Shown piece by piece: positions 43,189 to 52,537 of a DNA stretch of 64,000 nucleotides; position 1 is the first letter of the stretch; every line of letters starts with the position of its first letter. The notes below the pieces were generated by a model. It was not told the origin of the DNA. It was given only the letters and a program-made list of their open reading frames with translations, and did no database searches. Both the position numbers and the translations under genes were made by a program. The stretch comes from Tildeniella nuda ZEHNDER 1965/U140 (GTDB lineage: Bacteria; Cyanobacteriota; Cyanobacteriia; Leptolyngbyales; Leptolyngbyaceae), in NCBI GenBank assembly GCA_019358895.1, contig JAHHIG010000001.1:186001-250000 (forward strand). Direction: 5' to 3'.

Positions 43189-44142
43189 TTAGAGTTCTAC
43201 ATACGTATTGAAGATGGTGGCGATGCCAGCAGCAAGACGCACTCTGCGACCTAAATAATGCTGCTTTGAAAGGACTGATCCGACGTGACGCAGCAGCATT
43301 TTATCCTCTGCTTGTGCAGCATTTTTAAGCATGTGCTGAGCATAGTTAGACATACGATCGCGAAAGTACCTTTCTACATCTCCACCTAAACTGGCATAGT
43401 TGAGAATCGTTCGTTCAATCGCTTCTAGCTGCTGCCAGAAATCGGCTTTTCGCCATGTTTTATACTGATAATTTTGGTCGTGCTGGTTGTAGTACAAAAT
43501 CTCAGGGTTTTCAATGACTAATGAGGGATAATGAGCACAAATCCGTGCAAAGTATTCTAGATCGCAGGAGTAGGAGAATTGTTCATTGAAGGTGCCGATC
43601 GTCTCAACGATTGAACGATGCAGCGTGACTCCAGACGGTGTAGTGGTTGTGTTCAGCACTGCCCAGGTGCCTGGTTCTGCCAAGCGGTAGCGAAACGAAT
43701 GATCAAGGTGTGCATCCAGCGATCGGTGGGCAATGAGCGCTGGTTCACCGACTAACGTGCAGGCGCGTCGAATCGTCTGTAATGCCTTCGGTGAAACGCT
43801 ATCATCGTCATGAATGACACAGATCCAGTCCTGCGAGGCAGCAGTCAGGCAGCGATTCCAGGTTTTTACCATGCCGCAGTTGGAAGGATTGGACACCAGC
43901 TTTACTTCAGGAAAGCCATGCAGTACCTCAACGGTGCTGTCGTGTGACCCATCATTCACAACCAAAAGCTCATCGCCTGGGAGCAGTTGGGGCATGAGCT
44001 GTTTAACCAGTGCGGTCACTGACTGAGAGCGGTTGTAGGTCGGAATGGCGATCGTCAGTGGTGGTAAGGCTCCAGAGACGCTGCTACCAGCCTGACTGGG
44101 TGAAACCTTCACTGAGCTTAAGTTTGTATCGCTTGTATGCAC
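43189..44142 (-). CDS. Glycosyltransferase family 2 protein
   Basis: The 317-residue product has a variable start (MHTSDTNLSSVKVSPSQAG) and then LTIAIPTYNRSQSVTALVKQLM, ELLVVNDGSHDSTVEVLHGF, SNCGMVKTWNRCLTAAS and the DDD motif CVIHDDDSV. The C-terminal portion is helical. Function is addition of a sugar to the repeat unit, by family. A true start at a later methionine cannot be found in the first 30 residues. Confidence 0.88.
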   Translation of the reverse strand: MHTSDTNLSSVKVSPSQAGSSVSGALPPLTIAIPTYNRSQSVTALVKQLMPQLLPGDELLVVNDGSHDSTVEVLHGFPEVKLVSNPSNCGMVKTWNRCLTAASQDWICVIHDDDSVSPKALQTIRRACTLVGEPALIAHRSLDAHLDHSFRYRLAEPGTWAVLNTTTTPSGVTLHRSIVETIGTFNEQFSYSCDLEYFARICAHYPSLVIENPEILYYNQHDQNYQYKTWRKADFWQQLEAIERTILNYASLGGDVERYFRDRMSNYAQHMLKNAAQAEDKMLLRHVGSVLSKQHYLGRRVRLAAGIATIFNTYVEL

Positions 44143-44283
44143 AGTCTCTCCTACAAATTGGGGGCAGGGTGAGGGGCTAGAGAAGGGATAACGGATAAAG
44201 TATGAAGGATAAAAAGTTCTGAGTTCAGCCTTTAGCCTTCAAATTCCTGACTTCGACTTCTTATCTCCTTTAATACTTAATAA

Positions 44284-45339
44284 CTAATAACCATGTACTT
44301 GATGCAGCGTCTTCGCCAGAGTGTCTGTAAAGGTGTCTAGGTTGTATTTCTCTTCGCATAAGCGGCGACCTCGATCGCCCATTGACGATGCTTCCTCTGG
44401 GTGTGCTAGAAGATAGGCGATCGCCTGTTGCCAACCTTGTACATCGCCAGGTTCTACCCAAAAGCCAATGCCCTCTTTTTCGATGTCTAAATCAATCTGT
44501 TTGTTTCGTGTCATGATGACTGGTTTTCCCACTGCCATTGCGTCTAGTAGGCTGGTAAGACCCGCTAAATTATGGGTTTTTGTGAGTGGAATAGCGATCG
44601 CAAAAGCATGGCGATAAGCAGTTAAAATTTCTTGGTACGAAACGGCATTGTGTGCTGAATTGCTGGCATGAATGGTAATGCGATCGGGTAGATTGATCAG
44701 GGTCGGCGCTGTGGTTGCAGAACAGTAAAGATTGAGTGTGCAGTCAATACTAAGACAGGCTCTAACCAAGGTGTCGTGGTCACGTTCGGTTTTACCAGCA
44801 CTCACGATTACGGGCAGATTAGCAGTAGGGACTATATCTTGCAAGGCTGCATCATAAAATGGTAAGTCTGCTCCCCACGCAATGAAGTCCATCTTTTTGT
44901 AGATAGCGGACTCTTGTACAAACGGTTCCATTACTTTTTTGCTGAGGCAAAGTAACCGATCGTGACCGTTGAGAAAAAGTGAATCTTTGGGTGGGTTGGT
45001 GAAGGGATGATGAATGAGGGCGACCAGCGGTTTGTGAAAGAGTTTGAGCGATCGTAATAACGCTAGCAAGAACGTATTGGTCTGACAGGCAGAATAAACA
45101 ATGTCATAGTCGGTATGGCGAAATAGAATACGAAGCTGTTGATCAAGATAATCGCCTAAACCGATTCTGCGTCCAATTTTATTTAACAAACCGGACGCTT
45201 GATGGGGCACTATTTCAACTTCAATACCATGCTTCTCCAAATGTGTTGCGCCCCAAAGATGCTGTCCAGGATACTCGCCGTTTTGCCAAAGTTCCCAGGC
45301 ATGATCCATTGGATAATTGTTGAGCAGCAGCACTTTCAT
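44284..45339 (-). CDS. Glycosyltransferase family 4 protein
   Basis: The 351-residue GT-B product opens MKVLLLNNYPMDHAWELWQNGEYPGQHLWGATHLEKHGIEVEI. The donor domain has IPLTKTHNLAGLTSLLDAMAVGKPVIMT, an altered E(X7)E region in which the first Glu is replaced (KTHNLAGL). FWVEPGDVQGWQQAIAYLLAHPEEA follows. Loss of the first Glu occurs in subgroups that remain active. It lies 62 bases behind the ABC exporter in the operon. Confidence 0.86.
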   Translation of the reverse strand: MKVLLLNNYPMDHAWELWQNGEYPGQHLWGATHLEKHGIEVEIVPHQASGLLNKIGRRIGLGDYLDQQLRILFRHTDYDIVYSACQTNTFLLALLRSLKLFHKPLVALIHHPFTNPPKDSLFLNGHDRLLCLSKKVMEPFVQESAIYKKMDFIAWGADLPFYDAALQDIVPTANLPVIVSAGKTERDHDTLVRACLSIDCTLNLYCSATTAPTLINLPDRITIHASNSAHNAVSYQEILTAYRHAFAIAIPLTKTHNLAGLTSLLDAMAVGKPVIMTRNKQIDLDIEKEGIGFWVEPGDVQGWQQAIAYLLAHPEEASSMGDRGRRLCEEKYNLDTFTDTLAKTLHQVHGY

Positions 45340-45401
45340 GGACGCTGATGTGAGGTGTAAAACGTTGAACGGTTGATCAATTGCAAGCTTCGCTAATAGA
45401 A

Positions 45402-47297
45402 CTATTCGGCAGTAGCTCCTACGATCGTCGCCGTATCATCCCGATCGCCCACTTCATACTGCATTTGGTGATAGTTCCAGAGCTTGCCGCGCTGGTCAAG
45501 CAGCGCCTGATATGACCCTTCTTCAACCACGCGTCCTTGCTCCATCACCACCACTTTGTCAGCGCGAATGATGGTCGAGAGACGGTGAGCGATCGCAATC
45601 ACAGTACGCCCTTCAGCCAACTTTTCGAGCGATGCCTGAATGAGCCGTTCGGAAATCGAATCCAGGGCGCTGGTCGCTTCATCTAGAATGAGGATATCAG
45701 GATCGCGGAGAATGGCACGCGCGATCGCGATTCGCTGCCGCTGTCCCCCTGAAAGCCGTACTCCACGATCGCCCAGGCGCGTATCAAACCCCTCTGGCAT
45801 TTCCTGGATGAACTCCAGAGCGTTGGCTAATTTAGCCACTTCAATAATCTCTGACTCTGTGGCTCCTTCACTGCCATAGGCAATGTTGTCGCGTACGTTC
45901 GTGTTGAAGATAAAGGTGTCCTGGCTGACGATCGCAAAACGTCGCCGTAGGGAATTGATTTGAAACTCCCGAATATCTACCCCATCGATGAGAATGCTGC
46001 CGCATGTTGGATCATAGAAGCGGGGAATCAAATCAACCAGCGTTGTTTTGCCTGCCCCTGACGCACCCACCAGCGCCGTCATTTCGCCCTGCTTGATCGT
46101 CAAATTGATTGCATTGAGAACTGGCTGCTGTGGGTCATAGCCAAAGTCAACCGACTCAAACGCGATCGCGCTACGTAGTCCCGCAAACTGCCGCTGTCCA
46201 TCCTTTAGGTAAGGCTTGTTGTGAGTTGTGAGTAGTTCCCGGATGTTATTGAGTGATCCCCAATAGCTGCTCATGGCTGCTCGACTACCGTTAATTTCGT
46301 GCAGCGCGGGCACCAGACGAAACAGAATGAAAAGAAACGTCAGCAGTGATGCGGTTTGCATAATACCGTTGCTAACAAAGACAGTCAGCGCCAGAATAAT
46401 CATGCCAACTAAGACGGTGGTTGCCAAACCTTCTGCTAGAGGGCGCACCAGCGCAAATCCCCGCGTAGCTTTCATCGACGCAGCCACCACATCAGCACTG
46501 GCTTGATAGAACCGTCTGCGCTCAAAGTCTTGGGTGGCAAACGCCTGCACAGTGCGAATACCGTTGATAAACTCCATCGCCACAGACGTAAACCGTCCGT
46601 TAGAAATCGATACGCCAGAACTAGCGAGGCGTATCCGCGCAATCAGGCTGTTCAACGCTACTGCCAGGAGTCCAAACAGCGCTAACGAGACAATCGATAG
46701 CTGCCACGAGAGCCGGAACATGAGGAACACATAAACGCCCAGCGTCAGACTCCGGATTAAAATGAATGAAAGTAACCCAAAGGCAGATTGCAGTCTGCCA
46801 ATTTCACTGGTGAGCGTGTTGAGCAATTCTCCAGAGTGGGTTTTGGAGAAATAACTGAGGCTCAATGCCTGCAACTGCTCGAAGATTTGTTTCCGCAGGC
46901 GATCGACCAGTTTTTGCTGAGTCAAATCGGTGTAAATCTGCGTCAAATAGTTAAACGTCGATCGAATCCAGGTTGCTGCCAAAATCAGCGCTGAGACGCG
47001 ATAGAGGCGATTGAGTGAGGGTTCGTTAATACCCAAAATCCCTTGATCAAACCAGCCCACTCCTGTCTGAAAGGGTGGCGCAGAAGGATTTACCAGGCTT
47101 TGCAGAAACGCCAGCAGAAAGCCAAAGCTAAACCCTTCAAAAAAGGCAGCCCCAACCGCGCACAGAACCGCTGCTACTGCTATCAAGGGAAAGTGCTTAA
47201 ACTCTCGCAGAATGGTGTAGTTTTCTTGCCAGAAGCTAGTCGCTTTCAGCGCGCTTTTAAGCGATCGTCGGAGCGGTGCAGGAAGTCTTAGCAGCAT
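45402..47297 (-). CDS. ABC transporter, fused permease and ATPase (MsbA-like)
   Basis: The 631-residue half-transporter has six membrane helices (residues about 35-350) followed by the ATPase. The ATPase carries Walker A VGASGAGKTTLVDL, Q loop, signature RLSGGQRQRIAIARAIL, Walker B ILILDEATSALD and the H loop AIAHRLST. Homodimers of this type export lipid-linked sugars, lipids or peptides. Its place among GT genes suggests it flips a lipid-linked glycan, replacing a Wzx flippase, which is not seen here. Substrate is inferred. Confidence 0.93.
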   Translation of the reverse strand: MLLRLPAPLRRSLKSALKATSFWQENYTILREFKHFPLIAVAAVLCAVGAAFFEGFSFGFLLAFLQSLVNPSAPPFQTGVGWFDQGILGINEPSLNRLYRVSALILAATWIRSTFNYLTQIYTDLTQQKLVDRLRKQIFEQLQALSLSYFSKTHSGELLNTLTSEIGRLQSAFGLLSFILIRSLTLGVYVFLMFRLSWQLSIVSLALFGLLAVALNSLIARIRLASSGVSISNGRFTSVAMEFINGIRTVQAFATQDFERRRFYQASADVVAASMKATRGFALVRPLAEGLATTVLVGMIILALTVFVSNGIMQTASLLTFLFILFRLVPALHEINGSRAAMSSYWGSLNNIRELLTTHNKPYLKDGQRQFAGLRSAIAFESVDFGYDPQQPVLNAINLTIKQGEMTALVGASGAGKTTLVDLIPRFYDPTCGSILIDGVDIREFQINSLRRRFAIVSQDTFIFNTNVRDNIAYGSEGATESEIIEVAKLANALEFIQEMPEGFDTRLGDRGVRLSGGQRQRIAIARAILRDPDILILDEATSALDSISERLIQASLEKLAEGRTVIAIAHRLSTIIRADKVVVMEQGRVVEEGSYQALLDQRGKLWNYHQMQYEVGDRDDTATIVGATAE

Positions 47298-47373
47298 GAA
47301 TCGTTGGTAGAAAGGGTGCCGTAGCTCTTATTGTCAATGCAAGCTGTAGCGTCAGCAAGCGCTCTCGCTTGAG

Positions 47374-48288
47374 CTAGAAGGCACCAAACCCTGAAAGTAC
47401 CTTGGGCACTGTCAGCAGGAGAATTTTGAAGTCTTGACGAAGCGACCAATTGCCCAGGTAGCGTAAGTCAACTCGGTTCACTGCGTCCAAATCGCGGAGG
47501 TGCGATCGACCCGTTACCTGCCAGATGCCCGTGATGCCGGGTAGCGCATTCAGCCGTTGCCTCACACACGGACTCAGCCGTACCGCATCGTAGAGTGCCC
47601 AGGGGCGTGGACCGACTAAGCTCATCTCGCCACGCAGCACGTTCAGCAGTTGGGGTAGCTCATCCAGGCTATATTTCCGCATCCAGCGACCGATCGGTGT
47701 CACGCGAGGATCGTTTTCGCACTTATGCAAGCCTGCCTGCTGCCCCATCACCTGATGGTGGTAGAGTTCTGCGCCAGTCACCATCGTGCGGAATTTGAGA
47801 ATCCGAAACAGCTTGCCCCGCTCACCGACGCGCCACTGGCTAAAGAAGATGGGACCCGGCGACTGGAGGAGCATTAAAAAGCTTAGCCCCAGAATCAGGG
47901 GACCGACCACTAGCATGAGTAGGGCAGCAGCGCTCCAATCGACCAGTCGCTTTAGCCACCATCTCAAGCGATTTTGCTTTTTGGGTAGGGCAGCAATACT
48001 GGGTACGCTCAGGTAGGCGGGTTTGTTGACTTTGGCGCAGGCATCTGCCCAGAGCGCCAATCCAGCTTCGCCAATGTCAGGGGTTAGCTTGACCAGATGA
48101 ACGGGCGATCGCTCCAAGCAATCTGCCAGCATTTGTTCGCTTTCTAACGCAGACAGCGGTGGCGTTGTTTGCGTGGGTGATAGCGTGAGTAAGAGCTGCT
48201 TTTGTCGCCAGGTAAGCGTGTAATGGGACGCGCGATCGCGCGAAGTTTTTCCTACAGCGGCTTGGTTTGAAAGGGAAAGGGTAGACAT
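47374..48288 (-). CDS. Priming sugar transferase (HepC/WcaJ-like)
   Basis: This enzyme transfers a sugar-1-phosphate to undecaprenyl phosphate, the first step of repeat-unit synthesis. The 304-residue product has a soluble N-terminal part, one reentrant/membrane helix ([21 protein letters not shown], near residue 123) and the bacterial sugar transferase core: [63 protein letters not shown]. The arrangement resembles HepC, needed for the heterocyst envelope polysaccharide in Nostoc. Whether this organism makes heterocysts is not known. The family call is certain. Confidence 0.93.
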   Translation of the reverse strand: MSTLSLSNQAAVGKTSRDRASHYTLTWRQKQLLLTLSPTQTTPPLSALESEQMLADCLERSPVHLVKLTPDIGEAGLALWADACAKVNKPAYLSVPSIAALPKKQNRLRWWLKRLVDWSAAALLMLVVGPLILGLSFLMLLQSPGPIFFSQWRVGERGKLFRILKFRTMVTGAELYHHQVMGQQAGLHKCENDPRVTPIGRWMRKYSLDELPQLLNVLRGEMSLVGPRPWALYDAVRLSPCVRQRLNALPGITGIWQVTGRSHLRDLDAVNRVDLRYLGNWSLRQDFKILLLTVPKVLSGFGAF

Positions 48289-48400
48289 AAGCGTGGGGGT
48301 CTTGAAAGGGTAGATTTGCCGTTTAACTTAGCCGTTGGGTTGCCCGATGCAGCAAGCGCTTAGTGTCAATCTACAGGGTGTTCATCTACGGGATGTCTAT

Positions 48401-50620
48401 CTACAGGGTGGCTAATTGTCCTTTGCGCTCATATTTGCGTTCATAGGAAAAGTAGCGATTTGCCGTCAGGTCAGACCCGTTAGCAATCACGCCGATGACA
48501 TTCAGCTTGCTCAGCAGTGCGGTTGCTTGTACCAGTTCGGCACGCGTCACGTGACCGATGCGCCCTACCAGCACCATGCTGCTGCAAAACGATGCTGTCA
48601 GCAGTGCATCGACAATGCCTAAAACCGGGGGCGCATCAATGATGATGAGATCGTAGGCTTGCTCCAGAGCCTGCATCAAGTCACCCATGCGTTCAGCGCT
48701 CAAAAGTTGGGCAGGATCAGCGGGCATTGGTCCAGAGGTGAGAATCGACAGGGGAATGTCCGTATAGTGGTGTAACGGTTGAAGATCGCCGTGAGACCGG
48801 AACGGTGTTTGCCGCGTGAGTAAGGTTGACAGCCCGTAATCGTTAGGCAGGTCAAGCTGTTGGTGCAAACTAGGGCGACGCAGATCGGCATCCACTAACA
48901 GCACTCGTTGATGCAGACGTGCCGCGCTAATGGCTAAACCGAGGGCGATCGTCGATTTACCTTCGCCTGCCAACGCCGAGGTGACAACCAGGGAACGCAA
49001 TCCAGCCGCACTCGGCAGCAACTGGATATTCTTGTAAATCAAGTCTAGGGATTCACGAAAGGGCTGCCAGTGGACGACCTGCATCATCGGTGGGGCTGGA
49101 GCGCCTGCTTCACGGAAGGGTACCAGTGCGGCTAAACCCTCCTCGTAAGATAAGGCTGGCACCATGCCTAAGAGCGGTAGGGCGACCTGCTTTAAGTCGT
49201 CTGGGGTATGCACTGCATCGTCCATCGTGTCGCGGATAAAGGCAGCTACACTGCCCAGCATCAAGCCAGCCACAGCTCCGAGCAGAATGTTCTGTTTCAG
49301 GTTAGGACCAATTTGCTTACCTAGCTTGGGTTCCTCAACCACCTGCCAGTCAAAGCCGCCGCGAGCGATTTCCAGGGCAATATCTTGCCGTGCTTTCAGC
49401 AGTTGTTGGAGCGTGTTGCGTCCAATCTGCACGTTGGGCTGGAGACGACCGTATTCTGCTAATAAGCTGGGGAAGCGTCGGAGCTGTTGCTGGAGCGATC
49501 GCTCTGCTTCATTTAAACTTTGGGCACGACCCTGTAAGGCAACCAGGTTGACCTGAGCATCGACCAGTGAACTTGCCAGCGTAAGATCGGTCGCGCTCAA
49601 CTGCCCAACGCTAAGACCAGAATCCCCCTGGATATCGACCTGTGCGGCATTGCTGCCCAGAATTCGCCGTACCTCAGTAGCCAGCAGATCGCGTTGGCGC
49701 TGCCGCTGGTCGAGTGCCTGCTGCACATACGGACTGGCTGCTTTGAATCGCAAGCGCTGCTGCGCGATCGCCAGTTCGCTCTTTTGAATTTCATTCAGCA
49801 AGCTTTGATACCGCGACGATTGGCTCAACCGCGCGGCGATGAGTGCCTGCTGTGGTGAAAGCGCCAATTGTTGTTGCAGCGTTTGGTAGCGACCCTGCAC
49901 TTCTCGCATTTGCGCCTGGTTACTCTGCTGCTCTTTCTGAAGATTGCTGAGAGCATCAATCAAGGCGCGTGATTGCACCTCTGGGTCAACCAGATTTTGA
50001 CTTTTGCGAAAGCGCTCCATGGCATCTTCGGCGCGATCGACCTGCTTTTCTACTAGCGGGAGCTGCTCATTGACAAACGCTAAGCCGCGCGTCAGCCGCA
50101 GCGTTTGCTGCTCCCGGTTGTAGTCCTTATAAACCTGCTGAATCGCCATCAGCACTTTCTGCGTTTTCTCAGGATCATCGCTGGTATAAACCGCCTGAAA
50201 AATTTTGGTTTTTACCTTATCTTCTTCAACTTGCGTCAAAATTAGCGCTTTCTGAAGTTCTGCTGCCTCTAGTTTGGGATACTCTGCCTGTAGTAAAACA
50301 ACGGCTTTTTGCAGCAATTGAGAACTACGCATCTGAGTGAGCTGTGTCGAGTAATCAACTTCCACATTACTGTCAGCAAACTGATTTTCTGATCCGGCTC
50401 CAGCATCTTTTTTGCTTTGATAGTTCGACTCTACCAAAAGCTGCATTGAGCTTTGGTAGATCGGTTTTTTCAAAAGTGTATAGATCGTAACTGCGACTAA
50501 GACACTTAGAGAAATACCCAGGAGCCAGAATCGACGGCGAAATAATGCCTCTACAAGCTGCCCATAACCTGGATCAGTTTCAGCCGTATGAACAAGATTA
50601 CCTACCGTCACAACGACCAC
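48401..50620 (-). CDS. Polysaccharide co-polymerase/tyrosine autokinase (Wzc-like BY-kinase)
   Basis: The 739-residue product has a Wzz-type N-terminal domain. A first membrane helix (RFWLLGISLSVLVAVTIYTLL, about 30-50), a long periplasmic coiled-coil part and a second helix (ILLGAVAGLMLGSVAAF) precede the cytoplasmic tyrosine kinase. The kinase has Walker A SALAGEGKSTIALGLA (Lys555), Walker A' LLVDADLRRPSLH and Walker B LIIIDAPPV. The tail YFSYERKYERKGQ holds the tyrosine cluster for autophosphorylation. It controls chain length and export together with the Wza-like protein at 52538-54103, which is divergently transcribed across a shared promoter region. Confidence 0.95.
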   Translation of the reverse strand: MVVVTVGNLVHTAETDPGYGQLVEALFRRRFWLLGISLSVLVAVTIYTLLKKPIYQSSMQLLVESNYQSKKDAGAGSENQFADSNVEVDYSTQLTQMRSSQLLQKAVVLLQAEYPKLEAAELQKALILTQVEEDKVKTKIFQAVYTSDDPEKTQKVLMAIQQVYKDYNREQQTLRLTRGLAFVNEQLPLVEKQVDRAEDAMERFRKSQNLVDPEVQSRALIDALSNLQKEQQSNQAQMREVQGRYQTLQQQLALSPQQALIAARLSQSSRYQSLLNEIQKSELAIAQQRLRFKAASPYVQQALDQRQRQRDLLATEVRRILGSNAAQVDIQGDSGLSVGQLSATDLTLASSLVDAQVNLVALQGRAQSLNEAERSLQQQLRRFPSLLAEYGRLQPNVQIGRNTLQQLLKARQDIALEIARGGFDWQVVEEPKLGKQIGPNLKQNILLGAVAGLMLGSVAAFIRDTMDDAVHTPDDLKQVALPLLGMVPALSYEEGLAALVPFREAGAPAPPMMQVVHWQPFRESLDLIYKNIQLLPSAAGLRSLVVTSALAGEGKSTIALGLAISAARLHQRVLLVDADLRRPSLHQQLDLPNDYGLSTLLTRQTPFRSHGDLQPLHHYTDIPLSILTSGPMPADPAQLLSAERMGDLMQALEQAYDLIIIDAPPVLGIVDALLTASFCSSMVLVGRIGHVTRAELVQATALLSKLNVIGVIANGSDLTANRYFSYERKYERKGQLATL

Positions 50621-50662
50621 CCTTAAACATAAAAAATCAGCTAAGTTGATGCACCGACTCTG

Positions 50663-51739
50663 TCAAATTGCCCCGATAACGTGTTCGACTTGTCCAAAAA
50701 AAGCGTCTTCAGAAAAATGCTGGAGTGCATGTTCCCGAATGTTGCGATAATTCCACCTGATAGACTTGGCAGCAAGCAATGCAGACTGGATGGCTTCGGG
50801 TGTTTGACGGTTAAATAAAACACCGGTTTTGCCAGGAATTTGCGTATCTAAAACGCCACCTGCTCCATAGGCAATGACTGGCGTACCGCTGACGTTTGCT
50901 TCAACGGGTACAAGCCCATAGTCTTCCAAAGCTGCCACAATCACGGCGCGTGCTTTTGACATTAATTGAGTGCGATCGGCATCGCTAACGTGCCCTAAAA
51001 AGCGAATGTTCGGCATGGCATGTGCTTCTAACCGTGACCGTTCAGGACCATCACCTGTCACTAAAAGCGGTAATCCCAACCAGTTAAACGCTTCAATAAT
51101 GATGTCTGTCCGTTTATAGCTGATTAGCCGAGCAGAGGTCAGATAAAAATCGTCTTTCTGATTTGAGAACACAAATTTGCTGCTGTCGATCGGATAGTTA
51201 ATGACGATCGCGGGCTTACCGTACACTGTTTGAATGCGTTTTGCGACAATGCTTGAGTTTGCAATGTAAAGATCCGGCTCTTGAGAGTAGTTTAGATCCA
51301 CTTTTCGCATTTGCTGAAAGATCTTTTCCAGCAATGGGTAGATCTTTCTAAACGTGGTGTATTCCCGTAGATAATTGCGTGTATCCCAGAGAAAGCGAGT
51401 GACGTTATGGCAAAAGCAAATGTGCCGTGCATCGGGTCGCTTACGGACGGCTTTAGCAAAACTGCTGCTGCTGCTGATGATTAGATCATAGTCTTGCAAA
51501 TCGAGCGATCGAAAGGCTGGAAAATACAACGGCGCTAACAGCCTAAAATACTTGCTGGCTCCTGGAATCTGCTGTAGCGCAGTCGTATGGACAACGCGAT
51601 TATGAAGCTCGATCGTGCGCTCTGAGTCATACAGCGATGTAAAGATGTCAGCATCGGGATAGTGCTTGCAAAGCAGTTCAAAAACACGCTCTGCGCCCCC
51701 TCGTTGGGTTAGATAGTCATGCACCAAGGCAATTTTCAT
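50663..51739 (-). CDS. Glycosyltransferase family 4 (WbaZ-like)
   Basis: The 358-residue product begins MKIALVHDYLTQRGGAERVFELL, a signature of the WbaZ mannosyltransferase subgroup. It continues with HICFCHNVTRFLWDTRNYL, VTGDGPERSRLEAHAMPNIRFLGHVSDADRTQLMSKARAVIVAALEDYGLVPVEANVSG. It is the first gene of the right-hand minus operon, 42 bases before the Wzc-type kinase. Mannose transfer is suggested by similarity only. Confidence 0.9.
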   Translation of the reverse strand: MKIALVHDYLTQRGGAERVFELLCKHYPDADIFTSLYDSERTIELHNRVVHTTALQQIPGASKYFRLLAPLYFPAFRSLDLQDYDLIISSSSSFAKAVRKRPDARHICFCHNVTRFLWDTRNYLREYTTFRKIYPLLEKIFQQMRKVDLNYSQEPDLYIANSSIVAKRIQTVYGKPAIVINYPIDSSKFVFSNQKDDFYLTSARLISYKRTDIIIEAFNWLGLPLLVTGDGPERSRLEAHAMPNIRFLGHVSDADRTQLMSKARAVIVAALEDYGLVPVEANVSGTPVIAYGAGGVLDTQIPGKTGVLFNRQTPEAIQSALLAAKSIRWNYRNIREHALQHFSEDAFFGQVEHVIGAI

Positions 51740-52537
51740 AGCAAAATAGTGACGCTATAGTTGTGAACCTGGACATCCAAACGCTGGCTCCAGTAAAACG
51801 CTCAAGAGCATTTACGACAAGCGACTTTAGATGTAGTGTTCAAAGCTCCCTTAATGACTAAAGGGTGATAAGTTGAGGCTTGAATCAGGGAACGTAGAGA
51901 CTTGTTGAATGTACTCGATTGGGGGCGATCGGGCACTAATATTTCACGGCTCATCCACTTACAGGGAACCACCCGTTGAGAACAGCCTGCATCGCTAAGG
52001 TATCGATTTACGCAGGCAAGCCTCAGTAAGGTGACGTATCGTTCCCAATCGACTTTTGCATACGTTCATGTACCAAACTTAACAAAGCGTAGAGAGCGCG
52101 TAAAAGTAAAACATCTCTCGAAAGGCTTAGATTGTCAAACCATCTCAGAGAAATATAGCTGTTTTTGTCATACTACTCTAGTAAAAGTAACGACGCTTTG
52201 CGGTTCGATTCAATACTAAAAAACGAAAATAGCAAAGCGCTTTCTTAGCGACAACTACGTTTTTAAATTGTCTCAAGTGATATTTTATACGCTACTGCGT
52301 AAAGTACGCACTATTTTGTAGCTCTATTTAAAGAGCTTTAAGCACTGCCTGGAAGAGATCGGGGCTGCAAGTAAAGTCTTAGATAGTGCTAATATCCTAC
52401 GTAGGAAAAACATTAGAGTGCTAAAGCTAACAAGAGAGATTCCTAAGTATCACTTTTGACAAAGCGATTTCCGGAATAGTTGTCGTTGTCTTTTTTGAGC
52501 ATGATCGCTTCAACGCGCTTTAATAGCATGGGAACTT
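51740..52537. promoter_or_regulatory. Divergent control region of the polysaccharide locus
   Basis: An 800-base AT-rich gap separates the large minus operon from the plus-strand export gene. It holds the 12-bp palindrome TCCTACGTAGGA (52395-52406). A short direct-repeat-rich stretch occurs near 51838-51870. Promoters for both directions are expected here. The 62-codon frame at 52031-52219 is not supported as a gene. Confidence 0.5.

Noticed and set aside
44162-44283. Possible terminator or small gene between GT2 and GT4 genes
   Set aside because: Only low-complexity text without a clear stem or frame.
52031-52219. 62-codon frame in the polysaccharide control region
   Set aside because: No family features and AT-rich intergenic composition.
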